Origin: Chlorocebus sabaeus
Taxonomy: Eukaryota > Chordata > Mammalia > Primates > Cercopithecidae
Reading direction: 5' to 3'
Length of the DNA: 64,000 bases
Assembly (NCBI RefSeq): GCF_047675955.1
Contig: NC_132910.1
Coordinates: 113,257,143-113,321,142 of the forward strand
Part shown: positions 13,311 through 24,140 of the stretch, piece by piece
Layout of the letters: each line of letters starts with the position of its first letter
Position numbering within the stretch: position 1 is the stretch's first letter
Position numbers and translations under genes: made by a program
Notes under the pieces: model-generated
What the model was told of the DNA's origin: nothing
Databases searched by the model: none
The model's input: only the letters and a program-made list of their open reading frames with translations

Positions 13311-14276
13311 TCACAAATATATTTTAATTTATTAATTAACGTGACATATGACACATTATTTCTTAAAAATTTACATCTATCAAAATAATCTTAGAGGTCA
13401 CCTAGTGTAATTTTCACTCCAAATTATAATCCCTATGTACATTTTTTCTACTAGTTCTCATTGATGTTATTTTAAAAAAAAAATCTGGCCCATTATATTA
13501 AAATGAGTCTGTTTAAATCTGGAGAATTTCAGCTCTCTGAAATTTCTGACTTTTAATAATATAAAATCTGCCCTTTAATTTTTACTTCAAATTACTTAAT
13601 TAACAAACTGCCAGTGACTAATTCTTGCTTCACATTAACGAAACACCTAAAATCCTAAATTATTAGTTTACGTTTGAATAAGGTTTAGTATTCTCTTAAT
13701 GTTTTTGTATTCTGTTAACACCGCAACCTAGTATGATATTCTAAATTTCTAAGCATTGTGTCACTTCTCTCTTCACTTTGATCCTTCTTTTGAGGACTTC
13801 ATACAAAGTTATATCCACTTGACTCACCTGCTTTTTAGATAACTTAAGACTCTTTCTAGATATTATCACCTTAGTAACATTAATAGATGACTTTACATTT
13901 CTTGTTAGTGTTTGTTGTATTTAAACAGCAACATCTTTTTGTTTGTGTTTTCTGTCATGTTCTTTTTTTATTTCAATCTTGACCCACGTGATTTTTCACT
14001 TAAATTCTTCCTTAAGTCTATCTATTTCTATGTACAAATATATACTCAAGAAATATCATATTATGCCAATACCTAGTTCATTATATATGTTGATTGTGCA
14101 CAGCCCTATCAATGTTAATTACAATAGGTTCTTCAGCACTATATTCAATGGTTTAGCCATGCTTGTTAGTATTTTTTTTCTTAGAATATACTTGACTCTC
14201 TATTGCTGCATGTTAAAGTCATTTCACTTTTGCATTATTCAATATAAATGAAGGAAAATTAGTTCCTTGAAAACTT
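13311..14276. other. AT-rich non-genic DNA
   Basis: No recognised gene. The 102-codon frame at 13943 is hydrophobic, T-rich and without a family match. Confidence 0.5.
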
Positions 14277-14292
14277 TAAGATTATAATTTGT
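14277..14292 (+). repeat. target-site duplication, left copy
   Basis: 'taagattataatttgt' is repeated perfectly at 14596-14611, flanking the Alu between them. Confidence 0.95.
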
Positions 14293-14595
14293 TTTTATTT
14301 ATTTATTTATTTTGAGACAGAGTGAGACTCTGTTGTCCAGGCTGCAGTGAAGTGGCGTGATCTTGGCTCACTGCAACTTCCACCTCCTGGGTTCAAGTGA
14401 TTATCCTGCCTCAGCCTCACAAATAGCTGGGATTGCAGGCGCGTGCCACCACGCCCAGCTAATTTTTGTATTTTTAGTAGAGATAGGGTTTTGCCATGTT
14501 GGCCAGACTGGTCTTGAACTCCTGAACTCAGATGATTCGCCTACCTCGGCCTCCCAAAGTGCTGGGATTACAGGTTTGAGTCACTGCGCCTGGCC
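14293..14595 (-). mobile_element. AluS-like insertion with perfect 16-bp TSD
   Basis: Antisense full-length Alu with an (ATTT)n-type tail at its left, a left-end 'gagacagagtgagactctg' and the terminal 'tgcgcctggcc'. The perfect 16-bp flanking duplication fixes both ends. The 130-codon frame running through it is ordinary Alu read-through. Confidence 0.96.
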
Positions 14596-14611
14596 TAAGA
14601 TTATAATTTGT
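14596..14611 (+). repeat. target-site duplication, right copy
   Basis: Second perfect copy of the 16-bp duplication. Confidence 0.95.
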
Positions 14612-15540
14612 GCTATTAATTTATTGAAAACAATTTTCCTTTTCAAAGTAGTTAAATACATTTCTAAATTGTTCAAATGTTTCCTCCTTAGCCCTATTTT
14701 ATTTACAAACATGTATATGTATGTTCATGTAATATGTATGTATACGTAATATGTGGCATTTAAAAAGCAGGCACATAGCTTAGTTATTATGGTGCTTCCA
14801 TATCTATTTTTGTATCATCTTTGATGTTTAGAGCGACTATATGACCTGATTTGGACAATGAAATGTGTGGAGTAATGAAGTGCATCATTTCTGGGTGAAA
14901 GATTTAATAGCCAGTGTATTAGTCATTGTGTTCCCATCTACTACCTACAGCTAATATGGAAACTTGTTCTGACATGGAGCCCTTAATACTTAACTGGTTT
15001 TCACTGAAAAACAAATTATTTCCTTTATATTAAAGACATTGTTTACATAATTTACAAATAAGTGTGAGTAAAATTTATATAACAGAACATGGACTATTAG
15101 CACTTTTTAAAACACAATTATCAGAATGGGGGTTTGGATATGGCATTTTATGGTATTTGATAGTGGTTATTTTTGGCCCTAATTGGAGTATTAAATACTA
15201 ATACTGTATTAATAATTGCACTTTGGGGTCATCTTGATACTGCAAGAGTTTTACAGATATTGCTACTAGCCTTACCAAAATCCATTTTCTCTTTTGTCTT
15301 ATTATAAAAACCTTCATATTTATAGAGTAGAAAAATAGCACATTAAAATATTCAGGAAACTAAGGTCCTAGAAAGCTGGCTACTTAACATTTTAGGATAA
15401 TCATTTTTGTTATAATTTAGTAAATAATATTCATTTTACACCAAATAACACTCATTTGTGAAAGTTTCTTAGGTGTTTCCTCACTGTATTTATTCACATG
15501 TAATATCCAGCCATGACATGTCATCCTGGAGAACAAAGCA
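14612..15540. other. AT-rich single-copy DNA
   Basis: Nothing recognisable apart from weak AT-rich low complexity. Confidence 0.5.
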
Positions 15541-16744
15541 CAGTCGTGCTTAACAACAGGAAGACATTCTGAGAAATGTGTCTGCTATTTTTGTCTTTGT
15601 GTGAACATTATAGAGTATACTTTCACACACCCAGATGGCACAATCTACTACACACCTAGGCTACAAGGTACAGCCTATTGATCCTCGGCTACAAACCTGG
15701 ACAGCACGTTACTGTACTGAATACTGTAGGCAATTGGAACACAATGGCAAGTACTTGTGTATTCAAACATAGAAAAGGCGCAGTAAAAATACAGTATAAA
15801 ACAAAAAATGGTACACCTTTTTTTATGGTGTGGGACACTTACCATGAATGGAGCTTGCAGGATAGAACTTGCTCTGGGTGAGTCAGTGAGTGAGTGGCGA
15901 GTGAATGGGAAGTCCTAGGATGAGACTGTACACTAACTGTAGACTTTATCACCACTGTACACTTAACCTACACTAAGTTTCTTTAAAATGTCTCTTTTAT
16001 CAATAATAAATTAACCTTTGCTACTATACTATTTTTATTTTATAAGTATTTTAATTTTTCACGTTTTTTGCCCCTTTGTAATAACGCTTAGCTTAAAAGA
16101 CAAACACATTGTACAGCTGTGCAAAAATGTTGTCTTTCTTTATACCTTTATTCTATAAGCTTTGTTCTATTTTAAATTTTTTTTAACTTTTTTGTTAACG
16201 AGTAAAACACAAACACACCCGTTAGCCTAGGCCTGTGCAGGTCAGGATCATCAATGGCACTGTCTTCCACCGCCACATCTTGTCACACTGGGAGGTTCAA
16301 TTGCCCACTTCAGGGGCAGTAACATGTATGGAGCTGTCATCACTTATGATAACAATATCTCCCTGTGGAACCTCTTGAAGGACTTGCTTGAAGCTGTTCT
16401 ACAGTTAAGTTTTTGAAAGACTAAGTACAAATAGTGCACTCAAAAATAATGATAAAACATGTAGTAAATACATAAACCAATAACATAGTTGTTTATCACC
16501 ATGATTAAGTATTATGTAGTGTACATAGTTGTATTTGCTCTACTTGTATGTGACTGGTAGCACAATATGTTTGTTCACACCAGCTTCATCACAAGCCAGT
16601 GAGTAATGATTCATGCTATGATCTAACAATGGCTACAACATCACAAAGCAATAGGGATTTTTCAGCTCCAATTTAATCTTACGGGACCACCATCGTATAT
16701 ACAAGAAGTCAGTGACTGATATGTCATCATGCAGCTCATGACTG
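15541..16744 (+). mobile_element. Tigger-type DNA transposon (Tigger3-like)
   Basis: It begins 'cagtcgtgcttaacaac' and ends 'gcagctcatgactg', giving inverted termini CAGTC(G/A)TG. Interior landmarks of this well-known repeat are in order: 'gagtatactttcacac', 'cctaggctacaa', 'actgtactgaatactgtagg', 'cattgtacagctgtgcaaaa', 'gttagcctaggcctgtgcag' and 'cttacgggaccaccatcgta'. Flanking dinucleotides are CA and TG, consistent with a decayed TA target. At about 1.2 kb it is a deletion derivative keeping both ends and a piece of transposase. The subfamily name is from memory; membership in TcMar-Tigger is more secure. Confidence 0.85.
16225..16420 (-). pseudogene. Tigger transposase C-terminal relic
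   Basis: On the minus strand this part of the DNA transposon corresponds to the acidic C-terminal tail of the pogo/Tigger transposase. The antisense of 'gtcaggatcatcaatggcac' encodes a D-D-P-D-type tail in related copies. Compared with my recollection of the consensus there is an approximately 2-bp deletion near 16370 that breaks the frame, plus an internal stop. The catalytic DDE core is absent, so no activity is possible. Confidence 0.5.
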
Positions 16745-17425
16745 TGTTAGAAAAGGTTTCTGGGTAGGACTTTTGGACAAGCTATTTAAAAGAGGTCAGG
16801 TTCAGCTGCCTTTTCTCCTTACCTCCTCCACTTTGCTCTTCATCATTTGGCCTTTTTCTGGCTTACCGCCTGGAGGACAGATGGGATAAGCAGAAGAGGA
16901 GCAGCTAGATAACAACTGTGAGGGAGAAAAATCATACGCTAAAAATGGCAGAGAAGGATGGAAACACCACCCCTGAATGATTTTCCTTGCAATTATTATT
17001 ACATGAGGAAAACAATCGCTTATGTAGCTAAATTAACAAAACTGTTGAATATCTGTTACACAAAGCCAAAAGCAATGACTGACTTACTAACTATTCTCTG
17101 CATAGTTTGGGAGAAAATCAATACTTTAAATTTGTTAAATATACAATATATCTTAAACATAAATTGATAAAATTAATAAAACAACAACAAACCTGTGCTT
17201 TCCACCCCTCCACCTCTCCACTCCCCTTTTCATTTTTCACCCTTTGCAAATGAAAGTTTAATCACAGAAAGTAGTTCCAGTTTAGAACAAAGTTCAAGAT
17301 TCCATAAAAACACAAACAATATTTTAATATATATTAAATAATTTAAATTTATCAATATGATACAAAGTTTCTAGCTAGAATGTATAGTGATAATCATGCT
17401 GTTGAAGGAAAACTGGATTATGGTA
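16745..17425. other. single-copy DNA
   Basis: No gene supported; the 69-codon frame at 16958 has no family match. A C-rich pyrimidine patch lies at about 17200-17250. Confidence 0.5.
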
Positions 17426-17521
17426 CTGATTCTCAGTTTGATTAATGTATACTATTAGGCAAGTTATTTTATGTCTCTAAACTTCCGTTTCTTCATCTGT
17501 CAAATGCTAATACAATATTTA
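17426..17521 (+). mobile_element. MIR SINE, left part
   Basis: 'aggcaagttattttatgtct' then 'tttcttcatctgtcaaatg' matches the MIR core '...gggcaagttacttaacctct...cctcatctgtaaaatg'. It is interrupted by the L1P insertion and resumes at 18405. Confidence 0.65.
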
Positions 17522-18404
17522 TTTATTTTAAACTTTTATTTTAAGTTTAGAGGTACACGTTCAGGTTTGTTATATAGGTAACTTGTGTTATGGGAAGGTT
17601 TGTTGTACAGATTAGTTCATCACCCATGTATAAGTGTAATATCTTTTAGTTACTATTTCCTCATCCTCTCACTCTTTCTACCCTCCACCCTCTGATAGGT
17701 GCTAGTGTGTATGTGTGTATCTCTATGGCTTCATGTATCTATATGGTCTCATCATTTAGCACCCACTTATAAGTGAGAACATGCAGCATTTGATGTTCTG
17801 TCCCTGCATTAGTTTGCTAAGGATAATGGCTTTCAGCTTCATCCATGTTCCTGCAAAGGTCATGATCTGATTCTTGTTTATGGCTGCATAGTATTCCATG
17901 GTGTATATGTATGTACCACATTTTCTTTCTTCTGTCTACGATTATTGGGGCATTTAGGTTGATTCCATGTCTTTGCTATGGTGAATAGTGCTGCAATGAA
18001 CATTCATGTGCATGTTTCTTTATGACAGAATGATTTATATTCCTTTGGGTATATACCTAGTAGCAGAATTGCTAGGTCAAATGCTATTTCCATTTTTAGG
18101 TCTTTGAGGAATTACCACACTGTTTTCCACAATGGTTGAACTAACTTACACTCCCAGCAACAGTGTATAAGCATTCCTTTTACTCCACAACCTCACCAGC
18201 ATCCCTTATTTTTTGATGTTTTATTAATAGTCATTCTGACAGGTGTGAAATGGTATCACATTGTGGCTTTGATTTGCATTTCTCTAATGATCAGTCATGT
18301 TGAATTTTTTTTTCATGATTGTTGGCCGCATGTATGTCTTCTTTTGGAAAGTGTCTGTTCATGTCCTTTGCCCACTTTTTAATGAGGTCGTTTGCTTTTT
18401 TCTT
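17522..18404 (-). mobile_element. L1P (L1PB-like), 5'-truncated
   Basis: Antisense L1 3' end: A-tail side at left, 3' UTR (about 17545-17790), then the end of ORF2 ('tggctgcatagtattccatg', 'tttgatttgcatttctcta'). It is truncated after about 880 bp. A duplication 'gctaatacaatattt' at 17506-17520 is repeated as 'gctaatacagtattt' at 18405-18419 (one mismatch), so both boundaries are secure. Divergence suggests an early primate age. It split a MIR. Confidence 0.92.
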
Positions 18405-18485
18405 GCTAATACAGTATTTATGTCAGAAAGTTTTTATAATGATGACCATAATTCCATAATACATGCTCAGTAACTGATGTATGTT
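18405..18485 (+). mobile_element. MIR SINE, right part
   Basis: It continues the MIR interrupted at 17521: 'ttataatgatgaccataatt' and 'catgctcagtaactgatgta' fit the MIR 3' half. Confidence comes mainly from its position after the duplicated target. Confidence 0.5.
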
Positions 18486-19225
18486 TATTATTTTTTTCTC
18501 TTATGTCTTGAGGTATAGCTATTGTTAAAGAGAGAATCTCTGCTGTGGAACTGAACTTCTTCCTGGGCATAGAGGATTGATTTGATATTTGTGTCATTTT
18601 CTCATTTTAGGGAGTTGATAATTCTTCAGAAACAAATATTATTATTTTCCAGTGGAAAATATTAAAATTTATTTTTATTCTGAGTAGGTTTTATTTGAGT
18701 ACAATGCTACAAAAGGGTGTTACAAAGACATGGGGTATGTTTTCCTTAACTCTAAAATCTAGAGTAGGTATCAACATACGAATTTAGGAGAGGGAAAGAC
18801 ATAAATATTTAGTCCATAAAAGTAGGATTCTTTATGTATATTAGGAACTTCTCTCTGTGCACACTGAAATGAGATTTAAAATGTGGAAAGAAAGCAGAAA
18901 TTTCCTCTATCTTTAGACACCTTCTACCTCCAATATTGTGCAGATACAGGGAGTTTCTACCATATCACTGAAGTGTCCAGTCTTTCGCTTAATAGATGTT
19001 TAGAGGCAATTTTATTCACAGCTGTAATCATTTCATATTGTTGAATCAAAAATTCAGTGGTGAATTTTTAAACTTGGAAGTTCCTGTGGTAGCTTTCTGA
19101 TACCTTCTTAGTGGCTCCCCAGGTGTTCACCTCTCTGCTGGGTCAGTTTTAAAAGATTCTGGGAACCCTTCTGGGGAGACCAAAGAAGACCATACTACAA
19201 GAACTCTCTCTCTCTATGACAAATT
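18486..19225. other. single-copy DNA
   Basis: No gene or repeat recognised. Confidence 0.5.
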
Positions 19226-19238
19226 ACAATGGATTCTT
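19226..19238 (+). repeat. target-site duplication, left copy
   Basis: 'acaatggattctt' recurs exactly at 20098-20110 and brackets the inverted L1. Confidence 0.93.
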
Positions 19239-19381
19239 TTTTTTATTTTATTTTTTAATTTTTTTTTTAGTTTTTATTTTTATTATTATTATTTTTTTAT
19301 TATTATACTTTGAGTTCTAGGGTACATGTGCATAACGTGCAGGTTTGTTACATATGTATACTTGTGCCATGTTGGTGTGCT

Positions 19382-19417
19382 GCACCCATCAACTCGTCAG
19401 CACCCATCAACTCGTCA
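19382..19417 (-). repeat. 18-bp tandem duplication in the L1 3' UTR
   Basis: 'gcacccatcaactcgtca' occurs twice back to back (19382-19399, 19400-19417). The related L1 at 28.8 kb has one copy, so the duplication arose in this copy or its source. Confidence 0.95.
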
Positions 19418-19530
19418 TTTACATCAGGTATAACTCCCAATGCAATCCCTCCCCCCTCCCCCCTCCACCCTCCCCATGATAGGCTCTGGTGTGTGATGTT
19501 CCCCTTCCCAAGTCCAAGTGATCTCATTGT

Positions 19531-19817
19531 TCAGTTCCCACCTATGAGTGAGAACATGCGGTGTTTGGTTTTCTGTTCTTGTGATAGTTTGCTAAGAATG
19601 ATGGTTTCCAGCTGCATCCATGTCCCTACAAAGGACACAAACTCATCCTTTTTTATGGCTGCATAGTATTCCATGGTGTATATGTGCCACATTTTCTTAA
19701 TCCAGTCTGCCACTGATGGACATTTGGGTTGATTCCAAGTCTTTGCTATTGTGAATAGTGCCGCAATAAACATACGTGTACATGTGTCTTTATAGCAGCA
19801 TGATTTATAATCCTTTG
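19531..19817 (-). pseudogene. L1 ORF2 C-terminal fragment
   Basis: Open in the L1 frame from the inversion junction to the natural ORF2 stop, with the conserved ending '...KHRMFSLIGGN'. It encodes only about the last 95 residues of a protein that is normally about 1275 long. The longer 148-codon frame (to 19977) runs across the inversion junction into antisense L1 and is not a natural product. Confidence 0.85.
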
Positions 19818-20097
19818 ATATGAACAGACATTTCTCAAAAGAAGACATGCATACAGCCAACAGACACATGAAAAAATGCTCATCATCACTGGCCATCAGA
19901 GAAATGCAAATCAAAACCACAATGAGATACCATCTCACACCAGTTAGAATGGCGATCATTAAAAAGTCAGGAAACAACAGGTGCTGGAGAGGATGTGGAG
20001 AAATAGGAACACTTTTACACTGTTGGTGGGATTGTAAACTGGTTCAACCATTATGGAAAACAGTATGGCGATTCATCAAGGATCTAGAACTAGATGT
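19818..20097 (+). mobile_element. young L1, inverted 5' segment
   Basis: Sense-oriented L1 ORF2 sequence from 'atatgaacagacatttctc' to 'gatctagaactagatgta'. It normally lies immediately 5' of the part found at 19239-19817, with about 40 bp lost in between. The piece encodes the cysteine-rich 'CWRGCGEIGTLLHCWWDC' motif of ORF2p. The flanking 13-bp duplication shows that both halves came in as one insertion (twin priming). Confidence 0.95.
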
Positions 20098-20110
20098 ACA
20101 ATGGATTCTT
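20098..20110 (+). repeat. target-site duplication, right copy
   Basis: Second exact copy of 'acaatggattctt'. Confidence 0.93.
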
Positions 20111-21124
20111 AAGCACCAAATTTCATGAGCTAAATTTTTTTGTGATTGAATTATGTAGAGTGGTTTGGTTATCGCTATTGAACCCTCATGAAGAGTACCT
20201 GCAAACCAGAAAGATATTTCAGATTCAATTTATGTATTTATTTTAAATGTTAAGGTCTTTCTTCTTCTCCATTTTCTCTGCTCCTTATGTTTCTAATTAC
20301 TACTCCTTCAACTTCATAGTTCTGTTTTAAAAACATTGTTAAAACTATTTTTACATTAGTGGATGCTTTAAAAAAGCTTTGTATCTCTGTCCCTACACTC
20401 CTAATTCTCACATGCTGACTTTACCTATAAAAATGACTTTATCTCTAACAAACAAACTTATCCTCACTCTAAAGTGACCCTGTCCAACATGTCCAGACAC
20501 TTAGCAGGTGAAGATCATCATGAATTTACTGGAAGTAAATTAGAAATCCAGGAAGCCTTTTATATTAAATATTGTCCTTGGTGATGAGAAGAGCCCATTT
20601 GTATCCATGAATAATAAACAATGTTCCCTCTGACATTCCATTCTCAAAAGTTTTAAAAATGTTTAATTCAGGAAATCAGGATTTTTCTTACATGTTTATG
20701 CTTATGTGCTCATTTCACCTTTGTTGGTCATGGCAGGTGTTGATCAAAAGGAAGAAAGGAGAGAAGAACGAAAGGAATGATCAATGTAAGAAAAGAACAG
20801 AAAAATATCCAGTGAGTAGAAAGATGGAAAAGGATATTTTCAATTACAGAAAGAGAAATATTGAATGCAGTATAAGAATAGCAAAACTGAACGTGAAGAA
20901 GACATAGAGATAGATATAGATATAGATATCTATTCGCACCAAAGATGCATCTCTCCACTGACACCTTGTATTTGTACAATTCCTCTTCCAAATTGTACAC
21001 AGAGTAAGTCTGTGCAACCAGTAGAGTAAGCAGAAGTTATGCTGCGTAATTTACAAGGTAGGTTATAAACACTGGGCAGAGATTGTCCCTGGGTTCTTGC
21101 TTGCTTATGCTGTCATTCTCTTCC
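20111..21124. other. single-copy DNA
   Basis: No gene. The 82- and 90-codon frames at 20659 and 20728 overlap on opposite strands and match nothing known. A short GATATA repeat lies at 20908-20930. Confidence 0.5.
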
Positions 21125-21455
21125 TCTTTCTTTCATCCCCCACTCTGGGTGAGGTCAGCATCCGTGTGGTGTGTATAGCCTATAAGGAGGCCCACCTAGC
21201 TGGGAACTGAAGCCTCTTTCTGTCAGCCACAAGAATGGGTTTGAAAATAGATTGCCCAGTCTCTTCAGATGACTGCAGCCACGACGGACAGCTTGGTGCA
21301 ACTTCGTGAGAGGGGCTGAGCCACAACCTCCCAGCTAAGTCATGTTCCCATTCCTAACCCTCAGAAACTGTGTGAAATAATAAGTGTTTAAATGTTTGTT
21401 GTTGTAAGCTCTGAAGTTTTGAAGTAATTTGTTACACAGCAATGCAGAGATAATA
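21125..21455 (+). mobile_element. old interspersed repeat, 3' end (MaLR- or L1M-like)
   Basis: 'cttcagatgactgcagccac', 'ccagctaagtcatgttccc', 'cagaaactgtgtgaaataat' and 'gtaatttgttacacagcaat' follow a pattern common at the 3' end of an old mammalian repeat ('...gtaatttgttacacagcaatagataactaatac'). I cannot decide between an LTR and an L1M 3' end. Confidence 0.5.
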
Positions 21456-22625
21456 TATGAATATATAAATAGATACATTGATGTGTGTATATATATGTGT
21501 ATATGTATTTACAATTAACTTTGGTGAATGTTGCTGACTAAAGTTAAATAGAACAATTTAAAGTCAACATTGTTTTCGGTGCATTGTTGGAATAGCTTAG
21601 CAAAGTCCTTAAAGTAACTCAAAATATAAACTCCTTCTGCCATCTATTGGTGACTTGAATAACTTCTCAGATTATTTTGTAGTTTCATTCTTTTTAGGAT
21701 GAGCTATATTTGAAATGTACACAGATATATTCTAAGCTCTTGGATATTAGCTGTTTAATATTGACAAAAATTTTTTGTCATTCCTATTATCTCACTAGAT
21801 AACCACTTATCCTAGAGAAAGCATGTTTATTTTAATATAAAAAGTTTTTAAAAATCTTTTCTTGCTATATTATTTCTAAGCTTAAAGTATCCTTTAATAA
21901 AATATTTAATATTATGCTTTTCAAATTTTATTTTAAAAATTTTCTAAATTCTTAATAAGAGCAAAACTTACTTTCAGCATAGTTTTAGTGTAAAGTGCAT
22001 TGTATTTTTTCACCCCATAGGCTCCCCATGATATTCCCTGCTTCAACTGTCTTAACTGAGCAAAAGAAAGAGGAGGTAATTAGCAACACTCACACAAAAT
22101 TTTATGCAAAATTATTTTCTTTCAGAACAACTAATCTGGTGCCACCTTATAAATGTTTACATTCCACAGCTTCAAATTACTGTAGGTTTTTGTGTTTTCC
22201 GCATACTTTATATCCTATATTACTTTTATTCTGTACATTATAACATTTAAAGTAATTTGGGAGTGTTAAATAATGATGACAATGAATACCTCAAAAAGAA
22301 GAAAGCAAGATATATTAGCTCAATAGAAATATATCAAATAGAAGGATAAACAGATTGATTGATTTAGATCTCATTTGTAAAGATTAGAATAAAAACTCTA
22401 AAAGCAGTAGTAAGTCCAACTCAGACAAACCAAATTTATTCTTTTGTTATGCTGGTTTCTCCTGACTATAAATTGTTCTGTCCCGGTGGGTTAGTCATTA
22501 TAGATAATTGGTTAGTGTGTTATTTCCATGCTGAGTAGAATAGTTATGTTACTAAAAGCATTCTTTTCTATAGGCAGTATATTGACACTTGCATAATTTA
22601 AGAAAAAAAAATGAATCTCATCAAA
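21456..22625. other. AT-rich single-copy DNA
   Basis: No supported feature. The 82-codon frame at 21995 has no family match. Confidence 0.5.
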
Positions 22626-22681
22626 CACCTGGTATTCATTAGTACTTTTCATCCACCTGGTATTCATTAGTACTTTTTATC
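22626..22681 (+). repeat. 28-bp tandem duplication
   Basis: Two adjacent 28-bp copies (22626-22653 and 22654-22681) beginning 'cacctggtattcattag' differ at one base. They lie in otherwise single-copy DNA. Confidence 0.93.
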
Positions 22682-24013
22682 CATGTATTTCCTGCTCAAA
22701 ATTTTAATCACTTACTCCCTTCTATGTAGATGACACAAACAAAGCTCTCTTACGTGAGAATTTATTTTCATAAGCCAAGATACAGCACAACACAGCACAT
22801 TTATTTTCCTACGGTTTCCCTTTAATGTTGAAGATGAGACAGAGTTAGTGAAGTATTTACGAAAGAGTTGATTGAAAAGAAATTTATGAGAACACAACTG
22901 ACATTATCTCATTTTGACTTACCTTTTCTGACATCTTATGGGAACTGTGACTGAACCTGCCAAGAAAAAATTAACAAGGACTCAGGGGATAATTTCTTCA
23001 TGTACAATTAGTGAGCAGTTTTCTTTAATGGCTCCTTTACAAGTAGGATAATATAGAAAATCATCTACAAAGGAAACTCTATTCTCTTGTTTATAATTAA
23101 TTTTGACATTGTTAGCAAATGTTTTCTTGATACCATACTGACCTTACAAATTTGTGTATGAAAACCATGAAGAAAATATTTTTAAAGAGTTCATTCTAAA
23201 ATCATTAGTAGCTGAATGATGCAATATTTTATAAAATATTTCATGTTAAATCGAGATGTAAAGATAAATTACTACAGTGTACATTTCATTGAAAATTGTA
23301 TAGAGTAAATTTACATAATCAGAAATTAATAGTAGTTATATCTGCTATTTTGCCATACTTCTTATGTAGTTATTGAAATTTACTGACTACCTTGGTACCT
23401 GTAATGCATATATGCATTAAATATTTACAAACAATATTTTAGTTTACTGACTTGTTCATTATTATTGTGTTTTATTGACTCATGTGTATTTAGAATTTTT
23501 TAAAATTATAGGAATTACTGTTGATTGTGGAAGCCACAACTTTAATCTAATCCATATAAGTGTTTTCAAAGCTAATGCATCAGTGTTTTGAATACATGAC
23601 CCAACATTGCTTAGTACCTGATGAGTCTGTTGAACTTCGTATATTCTTCAAAAAAACGGCATCTGGTGTCCTGTAGAAACAGACTCAGTCAAAACAAGGA
23701 GATTGAGAGGGTCTTTGAAGTTTTATCCACACATGAAGGAATGAAATACTGCCTGTGATCTCAAAATGACAGCAAAAAAGAAAAAGACATACGAAATGGA
23801 AGAAAAAAGAAGACAATGAAAAAACACTCATATTTAGAAAGGGGCAATGAAAAAAGATATTCCCAAAATATATTGGTGTATCCTATAGCATTTTGTGAAT
23901 CCTAGCGGGTAAGGATTTGTTAGGTGAGTAAAAGGACCAAAGAATGTCCTTGGAATCAGTTTAGGAACCGAGTCCTTTGGAAATGGACCGAGTTTCTTGG
24001 CACTTGCTTGTTC
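22682..24013. other. AT-rich single-copy DNA
   Basis: Nothing recognised. The 61-codon minus-strand frame at 22712 is treated as chance. Confidence 0.5.
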
Positions 24014-24140
24014 ATTCTCTTCTTCATTTGTTCATTCAGTAATCAGGTATTTAGTGCCTTCTGTATACTGAAAACTGTTCTAGACATTGAGTAGTTTTCA
24101 GTGAACAAAATGAGATAAACACCTGCCTTCACTGAGCTTT
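24014..24140 (+). mobile_element. ancient mammalian repeat relic
   Basis: 'ttgttcattcagtaatcagg', 'aaaactgttctagacattga', 'cagtgaacaaaatgagataa' and 'ctgccttcactgagctttca' match a widespread ancient pattern ('...cactgttctaggcactgggga...cagtgaacaaaacagac...'). Family name uncertain. Confidence 0.45.

Larger units (their letters stand above)
19239..19817 (-). mobile_element. young monkey-lineage L1, 3' segment
   Basis: Antisense L1 3' end with a T-rich (A-tail) start to about 19313, a 3' UTR and the ORF2 C-terminus. Lineage-informative words such as 'catcaactcgtcatttacat' and 'gataggctctggtgtgtgat' fit the Old World monkey L1 rather than human L1PA2-5. It joins at 19817/19818 to an oppositely oriented L1 segment, so it is the 3' half of a 5'-inverted insertion. 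Confidence 0.95.

Noticed and set aside
14357..14749. 130-codon open frame
   Set aside because: Its first part is translated antisense Alu (typical 'LGSSDYPASASQIAGI' type peptide); it is read-through, not a gene.
19531..19977. 148-codon minus-strand frame as a novel fusion protein
   Set aside because: It crosses the L1 inversion junction; the N-terminal part is antisense L1 and the open frame is accidental.
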